Shown: positions 1 to 9,949 of the stretch, piece by piece
How the letters are laid out: each line of letters starts with the position of its first letter
Numbering within the stretch: the first letter of the stretch is position 1
Assembly (NCBI RefSeq): GCF_029542785.1
Contig: NC_083370.1
Span: 248,001-312,000 of the forward strand
Direction of reading: 5' to 3'
DNA length: 64,000 nt
DNA from: Malassezia japonica
Lineage: Eukaryota; Basidiomycota; Malasseziomycetes; Malasseziales; Malasseziaceae
Notes under the pieces: model-generated
The model's input: only the letters and a program-made list of their open reading frames with translations
What the model was told of the DNA's origin: nothing
Databases searched by the model: none
Translations under genes and position numbers: made by a program

Positions 1-1038
1 ACAGAGTACCACATTGGTCTTCTGCGTGCCAAGCTCGCCAAGTTGCGTATGCAACTCCTGGAACCGGAGAAGAAGAGCTCCAAGCCTGGCGAAGGCTTCG
101 ATGTGATGAAGTCGGGGAATGCACGTGTCGTCCTGATCGGTTTCCCGTCGGTGGGCAAGTCGACGCTGCTCAATACCATTACCGACACGGAAAGCGCAAC
201 GGCTGCTTATGAATATACGACGCTCACTGCGATTCCGGGCGTGCTCGAGTACGAGGGCGCGCGCATCCAGCTCCTCGATTTGCCGGGTATTATCGAAGGC
301 GCTGCGCAGGGCCGCGGCCGTGGTCGCCAGGTCGTGAGTGTCGCCAAGACGGCGGACCTTGTGCTGATGATGCTCGACGCGACCAAGTCGGCGCAGCAGC
401 GCCCGCTCCTCGAGAAGGAACTCGAGGACGTCGGCATCCGCCTCAACCAGAACAAGCCCGACGTGGTACTCAAAAAGAAGTCGGGCGGTGGCATTGTCGT
501 GACCAAGGCCATGGGCCTCACGCTGACCAAGATTGACGAAAAGATGATCCGCTCGATCCTCCAGGGCTACAAGATTCATAACTGCGACGTGATGATCCGC
601 GAGGACATCACCGTGGACCAGTTCATCGACGTGCTGCTCGGCAACCGCAAGTACGTGCCGTGCCTCTACGTGTACAACAAGATCGACCGCATTAGTATGG
701 AAGAGATGGAGCGCCTTGCATTGCACTCGCGCAATGTCGTGATCAGCTGCGAGCTGAACCTCAATTTGGACTACCTCATCGACCGGATTTGGGAAGAGCT
801 GAACCTGAACCGGATCTATACCAAGAAGCGCGGCCAGCACCCCGATCTCTCGGACCCGATTGTCGTGCGCCGCGGTGCGACGATTGAGCATGTGTGTCAC
901 GGTGTACACCGTGCACTGGTCGATAAATTCGCCTATGCATCCGTGTACGGCAAGTCGAGCAAGTTTCCCCAGTCCCAAAAGGTGGGTCTTAACCACGTGG
1001 TCGCCAACGACGACGTCGTGACCATCTTTACTCGGTAA
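1..1038 (+). CDS. RBG2: DRG2/Rbg2-type developmentally regulated GTPase (5' partial)
   Basis: OBG/DRG-family GTPase of the ribosome-associated Rbg2 (DRG2) branch, which in yeast works with Gir2 on stalled translation. The frame is open from base 1, so the start lies upstream; 345 residues are visible. G1 is GFPSVGKST (about residue 47), followed by DLPGIIEGA and NKID (about residue 226). The C-terminal TGS region carries GLNHVV and a terminal DDVVTIF. The stretches RVVLIGFPSVGKS, LVLMMLDATKS and CLYVYNKID resemble DRG2 more than DRG1/Rbg1. No intron is needed in the visible part. The next gene starts 20 bp after the stop on the same strand. Confidence 0.93.
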   Translation, partial: TEYHIGLLRAKLAKLRMQLLEPEKKSSKPGEGFDVMKSGNARVVLIGFPSVGKSTLLNTITDTESATAAYEYTTLTAIPGVLEYEGARIQLLDLPGIIEGAAQGRGRGRQVVSVAKTADLVLMMLDATKSAQQRPLLEKELEDVGIRLNQNKPDVVLKKKSGGGIVVTKAMGLTLTKIDEKMIRSILQGYKIHNCDVMIREDITVDQFIDVLLGNRKYVPCLYVYNKIDRISMEEMERLALHSRNVVISCELNLNLDYLIDRIWEELNLNRIYTKKRGQHPDLSDPIVVRRGATIEHVCHGVHRALVDKFAYASVYGKSSKFPQSQKVGLNHVVANDDVVTIFTR

Positions 1039-1058
1039 CCTCCACATAGTTTTTTTGC

Positions 1059-2978
1059 ATGGCGGCTCAGCAAAAGGCAGACAAGCAAGGCGCGGCGCAG
1101 GTCGCGCCGAAGCGGGCCACGCCGTGGAAAACGATCGTCATTCTTTTGTCCATCTTTGTACCGGTCATTGCTTTTTTAATGTCGCGCAATGCGACGCTGT
1201 CCTGGCGCACGACGCGCCTGCTGCAGGCCTTTGACTATCAGCTCGCCGATTGGAACATTGACCAGCTGAAGTACGACTCGATCCTGCCGGCGGAGGTGTC
1301 GCAGCATCTCGACAACCTCATGGACAACTCGCGTCGTTGGTTCGAGACGCTCGACTTCCAGGTCGGCCGCACGCTCGCCAAGGACGGTGCCAAGCCGAAG
1401 CACCCGGTCGTGCTGATCCCAGGCATTATTTCGACCGGCCTCGAGTCGTGGACGACGTCGGAGGACGAATCGTCGTACTTCCGCAAGCGTCTTTGGGGAT
1501 CGAGCTCAATGATCCGCAATGTTCTGTTCGAGAAGGACAAGTGGGTCAAGCATCTCTCGCTCGATACCGTGACCGGTCTCGACCCCGAAGGCGTACGTGT
1601 GCGCGCCGCCAAGGGCCTCGATGCGGCGAACTACTTTGCGGCGGGCTACTGGATCTGGAGCAAGATCATCGAGAACTTGGCGGCCGTCGGCTACGATATC
1701 AACATGATCTACCTCGCTAGCTACGACTGGCGCATGAGCATGTCGAACCTGGAGGAGCGCGACTTTTTCTACTCCCAGGTCCAGTCGCACATTGAGCTGC
1801 AAAAGCGCGTGTATGGCGAAAAGTGCATGCTTGTGTCGCACAGTATGGGCTCGACCGTCGCGCTGTACTTCTTGAAGTGGATTGAGAACAAAGAAGGCAC
1901 GAAGTGGATCGAGGACCACATTGAGGGCTGGACCAATATTGCAGGCACCATGCTGGGCGTCCCCAAGGCCATGGGCGCGCTGCTTACAGGCGAGATGCGC
2001 GACACGGTCGAGGTACCTCCTTTGCTGGCCTACCTGCTCGAACGCTTCTTTAGTTCACATGAGCGTGCGGCGCTCTTCCGCTCGTGGGCCGGCAGCTCGA
2101 GCATGCTCATCAAGGGCGGCAACGTCATCTGGGGCAACGGGACTCACGCGCCAGACGACCATGCGGACGCCAAGGTTACGCAAGGCAATGTGTACGAGTA
2201 CGCGGCGCGCGGCAACGTCACGGAGAAGTTTAATGCGACCGAGGAGTCGCAGTCGGTCAAGAGCCGCAAGTTCACCGCGGACGAGGCTATGCCGTGGCTG
2301 CTCAAGCACACTCCGACCGACTACCAGAAGATGATCGCCTCTAATTACTCGCTCGGCTTCGAGCGCGACATCAAACAGGTGCGCCGCAACAACAAGGACC
2401 AGACCAAGTGGACGAACCCGCTGGAGGTGGCGCTGCCCAACGTGCCGTCGCTCAAGATTTACTGTGTCTATGGCGTGGGCAAGCCGACCGAGCGCTCCTA
2501 CTGGATGCGCCAGGACGGCGTGGAGTACTCTGAAAATGCCGTGGCCATTGGCGGCAACCACTCGAGCAACGCTGGCGCGCACCAGAGCAACACGACGCCG
2601 GCCATGCCCTTGACCGAGGGCAGCCGCATCGACTCGCGCATCAACTTTGTGGGCGACTCGCCGGACGTGCGCGCAGGATGCCGCATGGGCGAGGGCGACG
2701 GTACTGTGTCGCTCCTGTCGCTCGGTGCGATGTGCGTCGAGGGCTGGAAGCAGAAGCGCTACAACCCCGCCGGCATCAAGGTCGTCACGCGCGAGATTCT
2801 CCACCAGCCGGATGAGCTCGACCTGCGTGGCGGGCCCAAGACCGGCGACCACGTCGACATTCTCGGCGCGCACGACCTCAACGACGCCGTGCTCCTCGCT
2901 GCCGTCGGCCGCGGCGACCAGATCGAGGAGCGCATCTATTCCCCGATTAAGCAGTACGCTGCGAACATCGATTGGTAG
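1059..2978 (+). CDS. LRO1: Phospholipid:diacylglycerol acyltransferase (PDAT)
   Basis: 639 aa, intronless. PDAT transfers an acyl chain from a phospholipid to diacylglycerol, giving triacylglycerol at the ER. One N-terminal membrane segment (about residues 24-41) is followed by a lumenal LCAT-like alpha/beta hydrolase domain. PVVLIPGIISTGLESW is the family oxyanion/lid region. The nucleophile is in SHSMGS (about Ser262), the acid probably in GEGDGTVS (about Asp547), and the base in GDHVDILGAHDL near residue 600. Length matches the fungal family. An acyl-CoA-independent route to storage lipid would fit a lipid-dependent yeast, but that is inference. The start is the first ATG after the RBG2 stop, just upstream of the membrane segment. 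Confidence 0.93.
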   Translation: MAAQQKADKQGAAQVAPKRATPWKTIVILLSIFVPVIAFLMSRNATLSWRTTRLLQAFDYQLADWNIDQLKYDSILPAEVSQHLDNLMDNSRRWFETLDFQVGRTLAKDGAKPKHPVVLIPGIISTGLESWTTSEDESSYFRKRLWGSSSMIRNVLFEKDKWVKHLSLDTVTGLDPEGVRVRAAKGLDAANYFAAGYWIWSKIIENLAAVGYDINMIYLASYDWRMSMSNLEERDFFYSQVQSHIELQKRVYGEKCMLVSHSMGSTVALYFLKWIENKEGTKWIEDHIEGWTNIAGTMLGVPKAMGALLTGEMRDTVEVPPLLAYLLERFFSSHERAALFRSWAGSSSMLIKGGNVIWGNGTHAPDDHADAKVTQGNVYEYAARGNVTEKFNATEESQSVKSRKFTADEAMPWLLKHTPTDYQKMIASNYSLGFERDIKQVRRNNKDQTKWTNPLEVALPNVPSLKIYCVYGVGKPTERSYWMRQDGVEYSENAVAIGGNHSSNAGAHQSNTTPAMPLTEGSRIDSRINFVGDSPDVRAGCRMGEGDGTVSLLSLGAMCVEGWKQKRYNPAGIKVVTREILHQPDELDLRGGPKTGDHVDILGAHDLNDAVLLAAVGRGDQIEERIYSPIKQYAANIDW

Positions 2979-3023
2979 ATTTAATTCCACAGTCATTTTT
3001 GCCTCCTCCACAGCGCCGCGTCG

Positions 3024-3477
3024 ATGGACGCGGCGGTGGACGTGTATGCCGTGCTGGGCGTAGCAAGCGATGCAGACGCCTCGACTGTGCGCACGGCCTA
3101 CCTGAACCTTGTGCGCACCGTACGTTTTCTTTCTGACGCAGAACCACCCCGACAAGGCGCACGGCGACGAAATTCCGGAGCGCATCCGGCTGATTAACGC
3201 CGCGTACGAAACGCTGCGTGATCCCTCGGCGCGCGACGAATACCTCAAGCGGCGTGCAATCTACCTCGCACAGAACCAGGCTGCGCGCCCTCCGCGAGTC
3301 GCAGACACAGTCGACATTGATGCATTCGACGTCGTGGGCGATGGCGACGCCATGCGGTTGGTCTATCCCTGCCGGTGTGGGCAGCAGTACGTGCTCTGTG
3401 CCACCGACTTGGTCGAGTACCTGGAATGCTCAGGGTGTTCGGAAGTGATACGGGTGTTGTACGATAGTGAGGACTAG
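3024..3477 (+). CDS. DPH4: Diphthamide biosynthesis J-protein Dph4/Jjj3
   Basis: 143 aa from two exons, 3024-3119 and 3142-3477. The 22-nt intron (3120-3141, GTACGT...CTGACGCAG) lies just before the HPD motif, so splicing rebuilds the J-domain: exon 1 ends in the helix-II sequence AYLNLVRT and exon 2 opens NHPDKAH. The C-terminus is a DPH/CSL zinc finger, YPCRCGQQY followed by LECSGC. J domain plus CSL zinc finger is diagnostic of Dph4, which supplies electrons or iron to the Dph1-Dph2 step of diphthamide synthesis on eEF2. The convergent SUMO protease ends 5 bp downstream. Confidence 0.9.
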
Positions 3478-3482
3478 GGTAT

Positions 3483-6056
3483 CTACTCAAGCAATCGCTT
3501 CGATGCAATCTCACAGGCCATGCGGCGGCGGAGATACGGCATGTGTTCCTGCGCAAAATTCCACGCATAGTCGTCCGCGTGCGCCTCGCGCTCTGCGCGC
3601 AGAGCCTTGGCGTCTGCGGGGCGGTCAAAGAGCGCTGCACTCAGGGGCGCAGGCATCGCTTCAAGAGGATCGCGCCGGCTGAGTTGCTCGAGGGTCTGGA
3701 TGGCAAAGACGCCGCAGTCGTAGCCGTTGGCTTGCTGCGGCGACGTGTCGCCTGCAAAAAAGTCCTCCCAGTCGCTCAGGTCGAGCGTGAGCTGATGCTT
3801 GGCCTTGAGCTCATCGGCCAGGTAGCTCCGGAGCGTCGCAAAGACGTTGGGGCGCGCAATTGCCATACTGTCATAGTACTCAAAGCGGCGCAAGCGCAGG
3901 TTGATCGCAGCACAGACCCAGTGGGCTTGCCCGAGGTTAATTGGGAGTAGAATCAAATCTTTTGTAAAGAGATCGACACGCCGTGACCACCGCTGCACGC
4001 CTTTGTAGCCTTGTGACTGCAGCTTTTGCCAGAAGAAGGAGGAGAAAAAGTGAACCGACCAGTAACCACAGCAGTCGGCTGGCGGCGCCTCGTTCTTTTC
4101 GCGGGCTGTGCTGCGCTTGGCTTCGGCGTCATTGGCGCGCTGCATAATCAGATTGCCATAAAAGTTGATCACTTCGTCGTTAAGCCATTGGCCGGGGCGC
4201 AGCTTAGCCAGGTCGTGCGATTCAACTTGCGCACCGGTCATGCTAGCAATCACGCCACGTTGCTGGAACGTCGAACGCACCTGCGCTTCGAGCGCATCAG
4301 GGAGGCCTTGCGGCAGCGACTTGCGGCCGAGAATGCCGTGCTCTGCACGCCGCTTGGCACGCTCCGCACGGAGCGACGCAAGGCGCTCTGCCTCGGGGAC
4401 TGCGCGAGGAGGGAGACGTGCGCGCGCATGCGCTTCACGCGCGCGTAGCGCATCGAGCGTACGCTGGGTATAAGCCTGCTCGTCGAGTTGAGGGGCATGC
4501 TTCGGATGGACGCGCAGAGTTTCCAGGTCCAAGAGGTGCTGGACATGCATGCGCTTCTTCACCAGGCCATGGAAGTCGTCAAAGGCAGCAGGCGACTTGT
4601 GGCCGTGCACAATTGCACGGTACGTATCGTAGATCATCGAAGCGATACGTGCTTGTTGCCGGCTTTGTATTCCAGCCTTGAACTCCTCATGGGCAAGAGG
4701 TGCTTTGCGGCGCGTGCTTAGCGATGAGGCAGGGCGGGATGGGTGGCGCATATCGCGGGCCTGGAAGCCCATGCGCTTTGTCGACGGCGCAATACGAAAG
4801 AGACGCTTGGGGATGGGGGACGACACAGAGAGCGAGGCATAATTTGGACTGAATTGAGACTTGCGCTGAGGTTGCAGAGAGAGGGATGTAAGTTCTTGGG
4901 TAGGAGGAGGGGGTGAAGGTTTGCGAGGGGGAGGGGGTGGCTCGTCGTCGGAGTCGTCAATGACGACGACCTCGGGTGAAGAGCGGGGCTGGGAAGCAGG
5001 TGGGTGGGAAAGGGTGTTGGTGTCTTTTTCTTCATCCAATTCGTCATCGTAGTTGTTGACTTTTTCTTCTTCCTCTTCCTCTTCCTCTTCCTCTTCCTCT
5101 TCCTCTTCCTCTTCCTCTTCCTCTTCCTCTTCCTCTTCCTCTTCCTCTTCCTCTTCCTCTTCCTCCTCTTCCTCCTCTTCCTCCTCTTCCTCCTCTTCTT
5201 CCTCCTCATCCTCGTCCTCCTCCTCTTCTTCCTCATCCTCCTCTTCATCCTCATCTTCCTCCTCCTCTTCCTCCTCCTCTTCTTCCTTCACGTCATCCTC
5301 TTCTTCATCTTCTTCCTCCTCTTTCTCATCTTTCTCCTCTTCCTCCTCTTCCTCCTCCTCTTTCCTCTCATTTTCCGAGTCTTGCTTTTCATAGTCTTTT
5401 ACATTGTTTGCATTTTCATTGTTCGCCGTTTTTCCTTTGTTCTCGGCGGCGGTCGTGCTCATAATGGTATGGTCGTCATCAGCAAGTCCGGCACGAATCA
5501 CTTGTGTTTCTTGAGCGTGTGGTGCACCATAGTGCATCCGCTCATCCACATCCGTACGTAAAGTTGTAGGCGCAGGATCGGCCGTAGGCTTATCCTCCGT
5601 GGCAGGAATAGAGTTGACCGCATCCTTTTGCAGATTATCCGCAGCCGACTCAGAAGAAGCATAAAGTGGCGCATCGTTCATCTCGGTTGCTTCCTCTTTG
5701 TCGATCTCTTCGGCGACTTGTGCCATAGAACCAGAGGTGATAGCTTCGACCGCATCCGCGAGCGCCGCGCTTAAATTAAACTCATGATTTTGTGTATCAT
5801 CCCGTTCGGACGCTTGTGACAACGACGGCTTCACATCATCCACATTGTTTTGGGCCTTTTCAACCTCTGTTGCACTAGAGGGTGGCATTTCTGCCTGCGG
5901 CGCCGACTGGCGTTGTCGCTTCCGGCCGGGGCGCACGACTGCGTCGGCAAGTGCCCGGAAATGGCCCCACCACCGGTCAACTAACCTTGGACCGGGTTCG
6001 CTCGAGGCCTCTGGGTATGTGCTCGACTCTGTCGAGGCACGCATCCGCTTCGTCAT
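3483..6056 (-). CDS. ULP1: Ulp1-type SUMO protease with a very long acidic tract
   Basis: 857 aa from the first in-frame ATG (6056). The open frame extends upstream to 6110 only by a GTG. The C-terminal C48 peptidase domain begins LRPGQWLNDEVINFY; the triad is His in QAHWVC (about 712), Asp in YYDSM (about 729) and Cys in YDCGVF (about 781). It would cleave SUMO from substrates and mature the SUMO precursor. The N-terminal half is low complexity. Residues about 225-330 are nearly pure Glu/Asp, encoded by a polypurine tract on this strand, and Pro-rich and Ser-rich stretches follow. No intron seen. It is divergent from ECD, with 83 bp between start codons. Confidence 0.88.
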   Translation of the reverse strand: MTKRMRASTESSTYPEASSEPGPRLVDRWWGHFRALADAVVRPGRKRQRQSAPQAEMPPSSATEVEKAQNNVDDVKPSLSQASERDDTQNHEFNLSAALADAVEAITSGSMAQVAEEIDKEEATEMNDAPLYASSESAADNLQKDAVNSIPATEDKPTADPAPTTLRTDVDERMHYGAPHAQETQVIRAGLADDDHTIMSTTAAENKGKTANNENANNVKDYEKQDSENERKEEEEEEEEEKDEKEEEEDEEEDDVKEEEEEEEEEEDEDEEEDEEEEEEDEDEEEEEEEEEEEEEEEEEEEEEEEEEEEEEEEEEEEEEEEEEEEEEEEEKVNNYDDELDEEKDTNTLSHPPASQPRSSPEVVVIDDSDDEPPPPPRKPSPPPPTQELTSLSLQPQRKSQFSPNYASLSVSSPIPKRLFRIAPSTKRMGFQARDMRHPSRPASSLSTRRKAPLAHEEFKAGIQSRQQARIASMIYDTYRAIVHGHKSPAAFDDFHGLVKKRMHVQHLLDLETLRVHPKHAPQLDEQAYTQRTLDALRAREAHARARLPPRAVPEAERLASLRAERAKRRAEHGILGRKSLPQGLPDALEAQVRSTFQQRGVIASMTGAQVESHDLAKLRPGQWLNDEVINFYGNLIMQRANDAEAKRSTAREKNEAPPADCCGYWSVHFFSSFFWQKLQSQGYKGVQRWSRRVDLFTKDLILLPINLGQAHWVCAAINLRLRRFEYYDSMAIARPNVFATLRSYLADELKAKHQLTLDLSDWEDFFAGDTSPQQANGYDCGVFAIQTLEQLSRRDPLEAMPAPLSAALFDRPADAKALRAEREAHADDYAWNFAQEHMPYLRRRMACEIASKRLLE
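5061..5370. repeat. TTCCTC hexamer microsatellite within a 300-bp polypyrimidine tract
   Basis: On the + strand this stretch is almost entirely C and T. About 16 perfect tandem copies of a TTCCTC hexamer run from about 5067 to 5165, then about four CCTCCTCTT nonamers, then degenerate CTT/CCT triplets. It lies in the coding region of the SUMO protease and encodes the Glu tract on the minus strand. Unit lengths of 6 and 9 keep the frame through copy-number change. Long homopurine-homopyrimidine stretches with mirror symmetry can form triplex DNA, a general property that is not shown here. Confidence 0.95.
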
Positions 6057-6139
6057 GCCAGGCACGCCTGCCCCCACACTACACGCCGCGGTGGTGGAAA
6101 GACGCGACACGAAGCATACACGCCTCCATCGCCTCCACC

Positions 6140-8561
6140 ATGGAGGAGCGGCCAGACGAAGCGGGGGAGCGCGCGGCGGTCTTTACCGCGACGCTCGTGC
6201 CGCCTACGGCGAATGTGGCGGGCCTCGAAGCGCAAGTGGTTCAGGCCATTCATAATTCATGCGCTGCATCGCTGCCGGAGGGTGCGGGTGGGTACTTGTG
6301 GCACCGCGAACCGCCCGTCGTTTCGCAGGGTGGCGACGAACACCCTGCAGGCACGCTGCAAGTGTCGATGCGTGTCCAGGATTGTGTCGAGGACGAATGG
6401 TTCATGACATATATTTTGCGTGCACTCACCGAGCGCATTCCTGGCCTGTGTGTGCGCGTCGAAGACGAGGACGGCGAGTTTCTTCTGATCGAAGCGGCGA
6501 ACGAGCTTCCCAAGTGGGTGCGTCCAGAGAACGCAGAGCGTCGCGTATGGATTTGTGATGGTATGCTGCATCTTGTCCCGCTCGAATATACCACGGATGA
6601 ACCGCACGACGAGGACTTGGAGGCGTACCTTTCTGAAAAGGATGCCGTCGCTCTGGTGCGCAGCAAGGAGGTGACGACGCAGGCGCCGCGCGCGGTCCAG
6701 GACGCTGCGTTTGCCCGTCTTGCAAACTACCCAGCTGCGGCTGCTGCGCATCAGCACCGTACCATTGCTGTGCTGCCATGGTCGGTCGCAAAGCTCATTG
6801 TCTCGCATCCCCAGCTCATTGCCGAAGCCGTGCATGCGCTCGCGACGCGCGACGTGGTGAGCGCGCGGGCGGCACAGAACCCGTCGCTCTTCCCGATTAC
6901 GCCTAGTGACGCGGGCGAGGCGCCGGCGCAGGACGTCGTGCTTCTTCCGGTCAAGATGACCCGGCACCTCTATGCCCAGCTGTCCCACGACCGTTTCTTT
7001 CCCCCGAAAGCGTACGGGAAGCGCTGGCAGGCGGCTGTGGAGCGCTATCGACTGTACATCAGTGGCGACGACCAGAAACAGTCCAGCGTTAGCGACGAGG
7101 AGGCGCGGTTGGGCCGGTGGTGCGACACCGGCGCCAAGCTCACCGCCGGCCTGGAGCTCGCGTGGGCCGCCAAGAGTGCACGCGGCGCGAATGCAAGCCA
7201 AAGCCACACCCGGAAGGACGACGATGCGTTCATCCACGCGCTGTCCAATCTGGGCTACTTTGAGGGCGAGACGCCGCACTCCAAGCGCTGGAATGAGCTC
7301 GCTCAAGAAGCACGCAGCATGGCACCGTCTGCGGTGGATCATGACGATACATTGAGCGAGCTGCGTAGTCTGCGGCAGACTCTGCATGCGCCGCCGAGCG
7401 AGCAGGCCCAAGCCGCCGCGCTTCCGTGGTCGGACGTTGAGCAGCACCGTACGGCAGAAGACGACGAGGCGTGGCTTTCGATGGCGCCCGAGGAGCTCGA
7501 TGCTATCGCGCAGCCTGGCGGAGGAGCCGAAGACAATACGGTGGACCGGCTCGGCACCTTTATGACCAAGATGAACGAGTTCCTACAAGGCGAGGGCGAC
7601 GTGGAAGGCGCCATGTTCCAGGACGATACGTTTGACGATGGCGAGGAGCCTGAGGACGATTCCGAGGACGACATGAGCGAAAGCGAAAAAGCCCGGCGCA
7701 TGGACGCCTTGGTCGAGCCAGTGCCGCTGTCGGAGTGGGGCGCAGCGAATGCAGAAAAAGTGGCGGCGCAGCAGGATGGGAAGATACAGTCCGCGCCGGT
7801 ACCGGCACCGACCGAGCTGCAGCCGCAACAATCAGGGACCCGCCTGCAGGGCTTGTCTGGACACGAGCACTACGAAGGCGACAGCGATAGCGAGGGGTCT
7901 TTACAGGGTGACGAGCACGATCCCGAGGACGAGCGCAGTGACCGCCGTCGCTGGCTCGAGCTCAAGGAAGAGGACGACGATGTGAATATGGAGAACGAAA
8001 TGCCGGCGTTTTTGGAGTTTACCCGGAAAGCACTAGGGCTCAGTGACGAGCAGTACGCGCAGATTCTGGACGAGCGCCGCGGGCGTGGAGGTATGTTGTT
8101 CTACTTATCCAGCCTATGTCCCCGAGATGCGCTCTGTCGAGAAAGAGCGCACGGACGATGTGCCAAGCGTTGCCGAGGCGCGCGCTTCTCCCGTGCAGCG
8201 TCAGCCGAACGAGAATATCGACTCTTTTGACGCCGTACTGGAGGCTATGGAGAAGGAGCTCGAAAAGGAACGTGCAAAGCAATCTCCTGTCCCAGAGCCC
8301 GCTGACATGGACGTCGACGAGGACGAACTCGACGAAGAAGATGCCGAGTTGCTGCAGCACTTGCTGGCTTCTGGCAACTCGATCCCCGAAAGTCTGCAGC
8401 ACTTTGCGCGGACACACGAAGCAAGCAGCACCGATATCAATGCGCTCGGCAGCTTCCTGGAAAGCTTCAAAGCGCAAGCAGGCCTGCCAGGGCCGGTGAG
8501 CAACCTCGCCGGCCGCTTGGGCGTCGGAGCTCTGCCACGCGACACCGATTCGCTCGAATAG
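6140..8561 (+). CDS. Ecdysoneless (ECD/SGT1) family protein
   Basis: 799 aa, exons 6140-8090 and 8113-8561; the intron (8091-8112) is 22 nt with a GTATGT donor. Start is the first ATG of the frame (MEERPDEAGE), after the divergent protease start. The family signature is in the N-terminal third: EFLLIEAANELPKWVRPEN, then RVWICDGMLHLVPLEY. The C-terminal third is acidic, as in family members. ECD proteins are tied to pre-mRNA splicing (Prp8/U5) and p53 stability in animals, and to transcription in fission yeast (sgt1); the fungal function is not settled. This intron's branch region (CTACTTATCCAG) departs most from the local consensus. A CACGTG at 8563-8568 sits right after the stop. Confidence 0.85.
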
Positions 8562-8915
8562 CCACGTGGTGTAGACGCAGCGTCTTTTTGACGAGCATGA
8601 GGCGACGGGGCGGCGTGTGTGGCCCCTGTCCCTCGCGGGCCATTGGCACCGTATGCTCGTAGAAGAATCGCTGTCTGTTGAATGTGCATTGCTACGCTTT
8701 GGCGGATGAGCAAATGCGTAATTTTTGACAGCAACAGATCTAGGCGAGGCGCTCGTTAGGACAGAGCATGATGCGCACGGCGCGTACGCACACTGCAAGC
8801 ACACGACGCATGGTGCAGGCAATAGTGCACTTGTGTGCATGCCTGTATGAGCATAGCACGCTGCTGGTGCGCTTCCCTCGTACTATATGTAGTGATCAAT
8901 AGTGAGTCTAACACC
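8562..8915. other. Convergent intergenic spacer
   Basis: 354 bp between the stops of ECD (+) and NDUFS3 (-). I see no credible ORF, tRNA or repeat. It holds the CACGTG at 8563-8568 and presumably both 3' UTRs and poly(A) sites. Confidence 0.6.
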
Positions 8916-9819
8916 CTACTTCTTGTCCTTGTTGTCCTCCTTGGGCTTCGGGGGCACGAGCTTGTAGTCATTGGGGGTGTAGGACTGGCCCTCACCGATC
9001 TGCTCCCACGGCGAGTTCGCCTCAAAGTTGCGGTGAGCCTGCATGAGCTGCACCGGCTCCTGGACAACGCGCTTCTTCTCCTCGTCCCAGCGGACCTCCG
9101 AGTAACCGGTCAGCGGGAAGTCCTTGCGGAGCGGGTGGCCCTCGAAACCGTAGTCGGTCAGGATGCGACGCAGGTCGGGGTGGCCAATGAAGAAAATGCC
9201 GTACATGTCCCACGCCTCACGCTCGAACCAGTCGGCGCTGCGGAAGAGGCCAGTGACACTCGGAACGGGCGTAAGCTCGTCCGCATACGTCTTGACGCGA
9301 ATCCGCGCGTTGTTGCGGGTGCTGAGGAGGTGGTACACCACCTCGAAGCGCTGCGAGCGCGTCGGGTAGTCGGCGCCCGAGACGTCCATCAGCGACTTGA
9401 ACTGAGTAAAGGTATGGTCACGCAGGAACGTCATCGTGGGAATGACACTCGACGGGGCGACGTAGAGGGTCAGCTCGTCCTTATACACGCTGTACTGCTG
9501 GACAAACTTGGGCAGGGCTGGGTCAGAAAAAAAAAAAGGCAACGTACCCGACAGAAGCCAGCTGCCGTACTCGTGCAGGGGCTGCTCCATAGGACCGTAC
9601 ACATCCATCGGGTTCTTGTTCGCGCGCTCTTTGAAAGGCGACTCGTTCATGACTGTGTGAGCGTAAAACCGACGTACCCTTGTCGCCCTGCTCAGCGGCA
9701 CGGCGCGTGGTGCTAAAGGCACGAACCGCCGGCACAGCAACCGCGCTACGCGCAGACCACATGGCCGGGGAAAGGGTGCTCGGCTTCGCGAGCCTCATGA
9801 CATTGCGTGCAGCAGCCAT
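8916..9819 (-). CDS. NADH:ubiquinone oxidoreductase 30-kDa subunit (NDUFS3/NuoC)
   Basis: 282 aa, three exons (9678-9819, 9548-9652, 8916-9517), introns of 25 nt (9653-9677) and 30 nt (9518-9547). Residues 1-45 are rich in Arg, Ala and Ser and include RAFSTTRR, a typical mitochondrial presequence, so the start at 9819 is preferred. The core has [19 protein letters not shown], then [20 protein letters not shown] and a [15 protein letters not shown] block, the complex I 30-kDa signature. It is a core subunit of the peripheral arm and implies a full complex I. The 30-nt intron contains 11 consecutive T, is a multiple of three and has no stop. Confidence 0.93.
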
Positions 9820-9949
9820 GGCGTACACACGAAGGATCAAGTCGGGCGGGACTTTGCAATCGCGCCGTTCGCCGGCCGCCGCTGACCAATTGGAAATTAG
9901 GTAAGCATTTGCCTCGTGGCAGCGGTGCGTTCTCCACCGCGCGGCGACG

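Noticed and set aside
2055..3248. 397-aa minus-strand frame across LRO1 and DPH4
   Set aside because: Covers two well-supported genes on the other strand and has no recognisable domain.
5053..5394. Poly-Ser and poly-Phe/Leu frames over the TTCCTC array
   Set aside because: Trivial translations of the microsatellite; the Glu frame belongs to a complete protease gene.
6057..6110. Upstream extension of the SUMO protease to 6110
   Set aside because: Begins at GTG; the first ATG in frame is 6056, which also leaves a workable divergent promoter.
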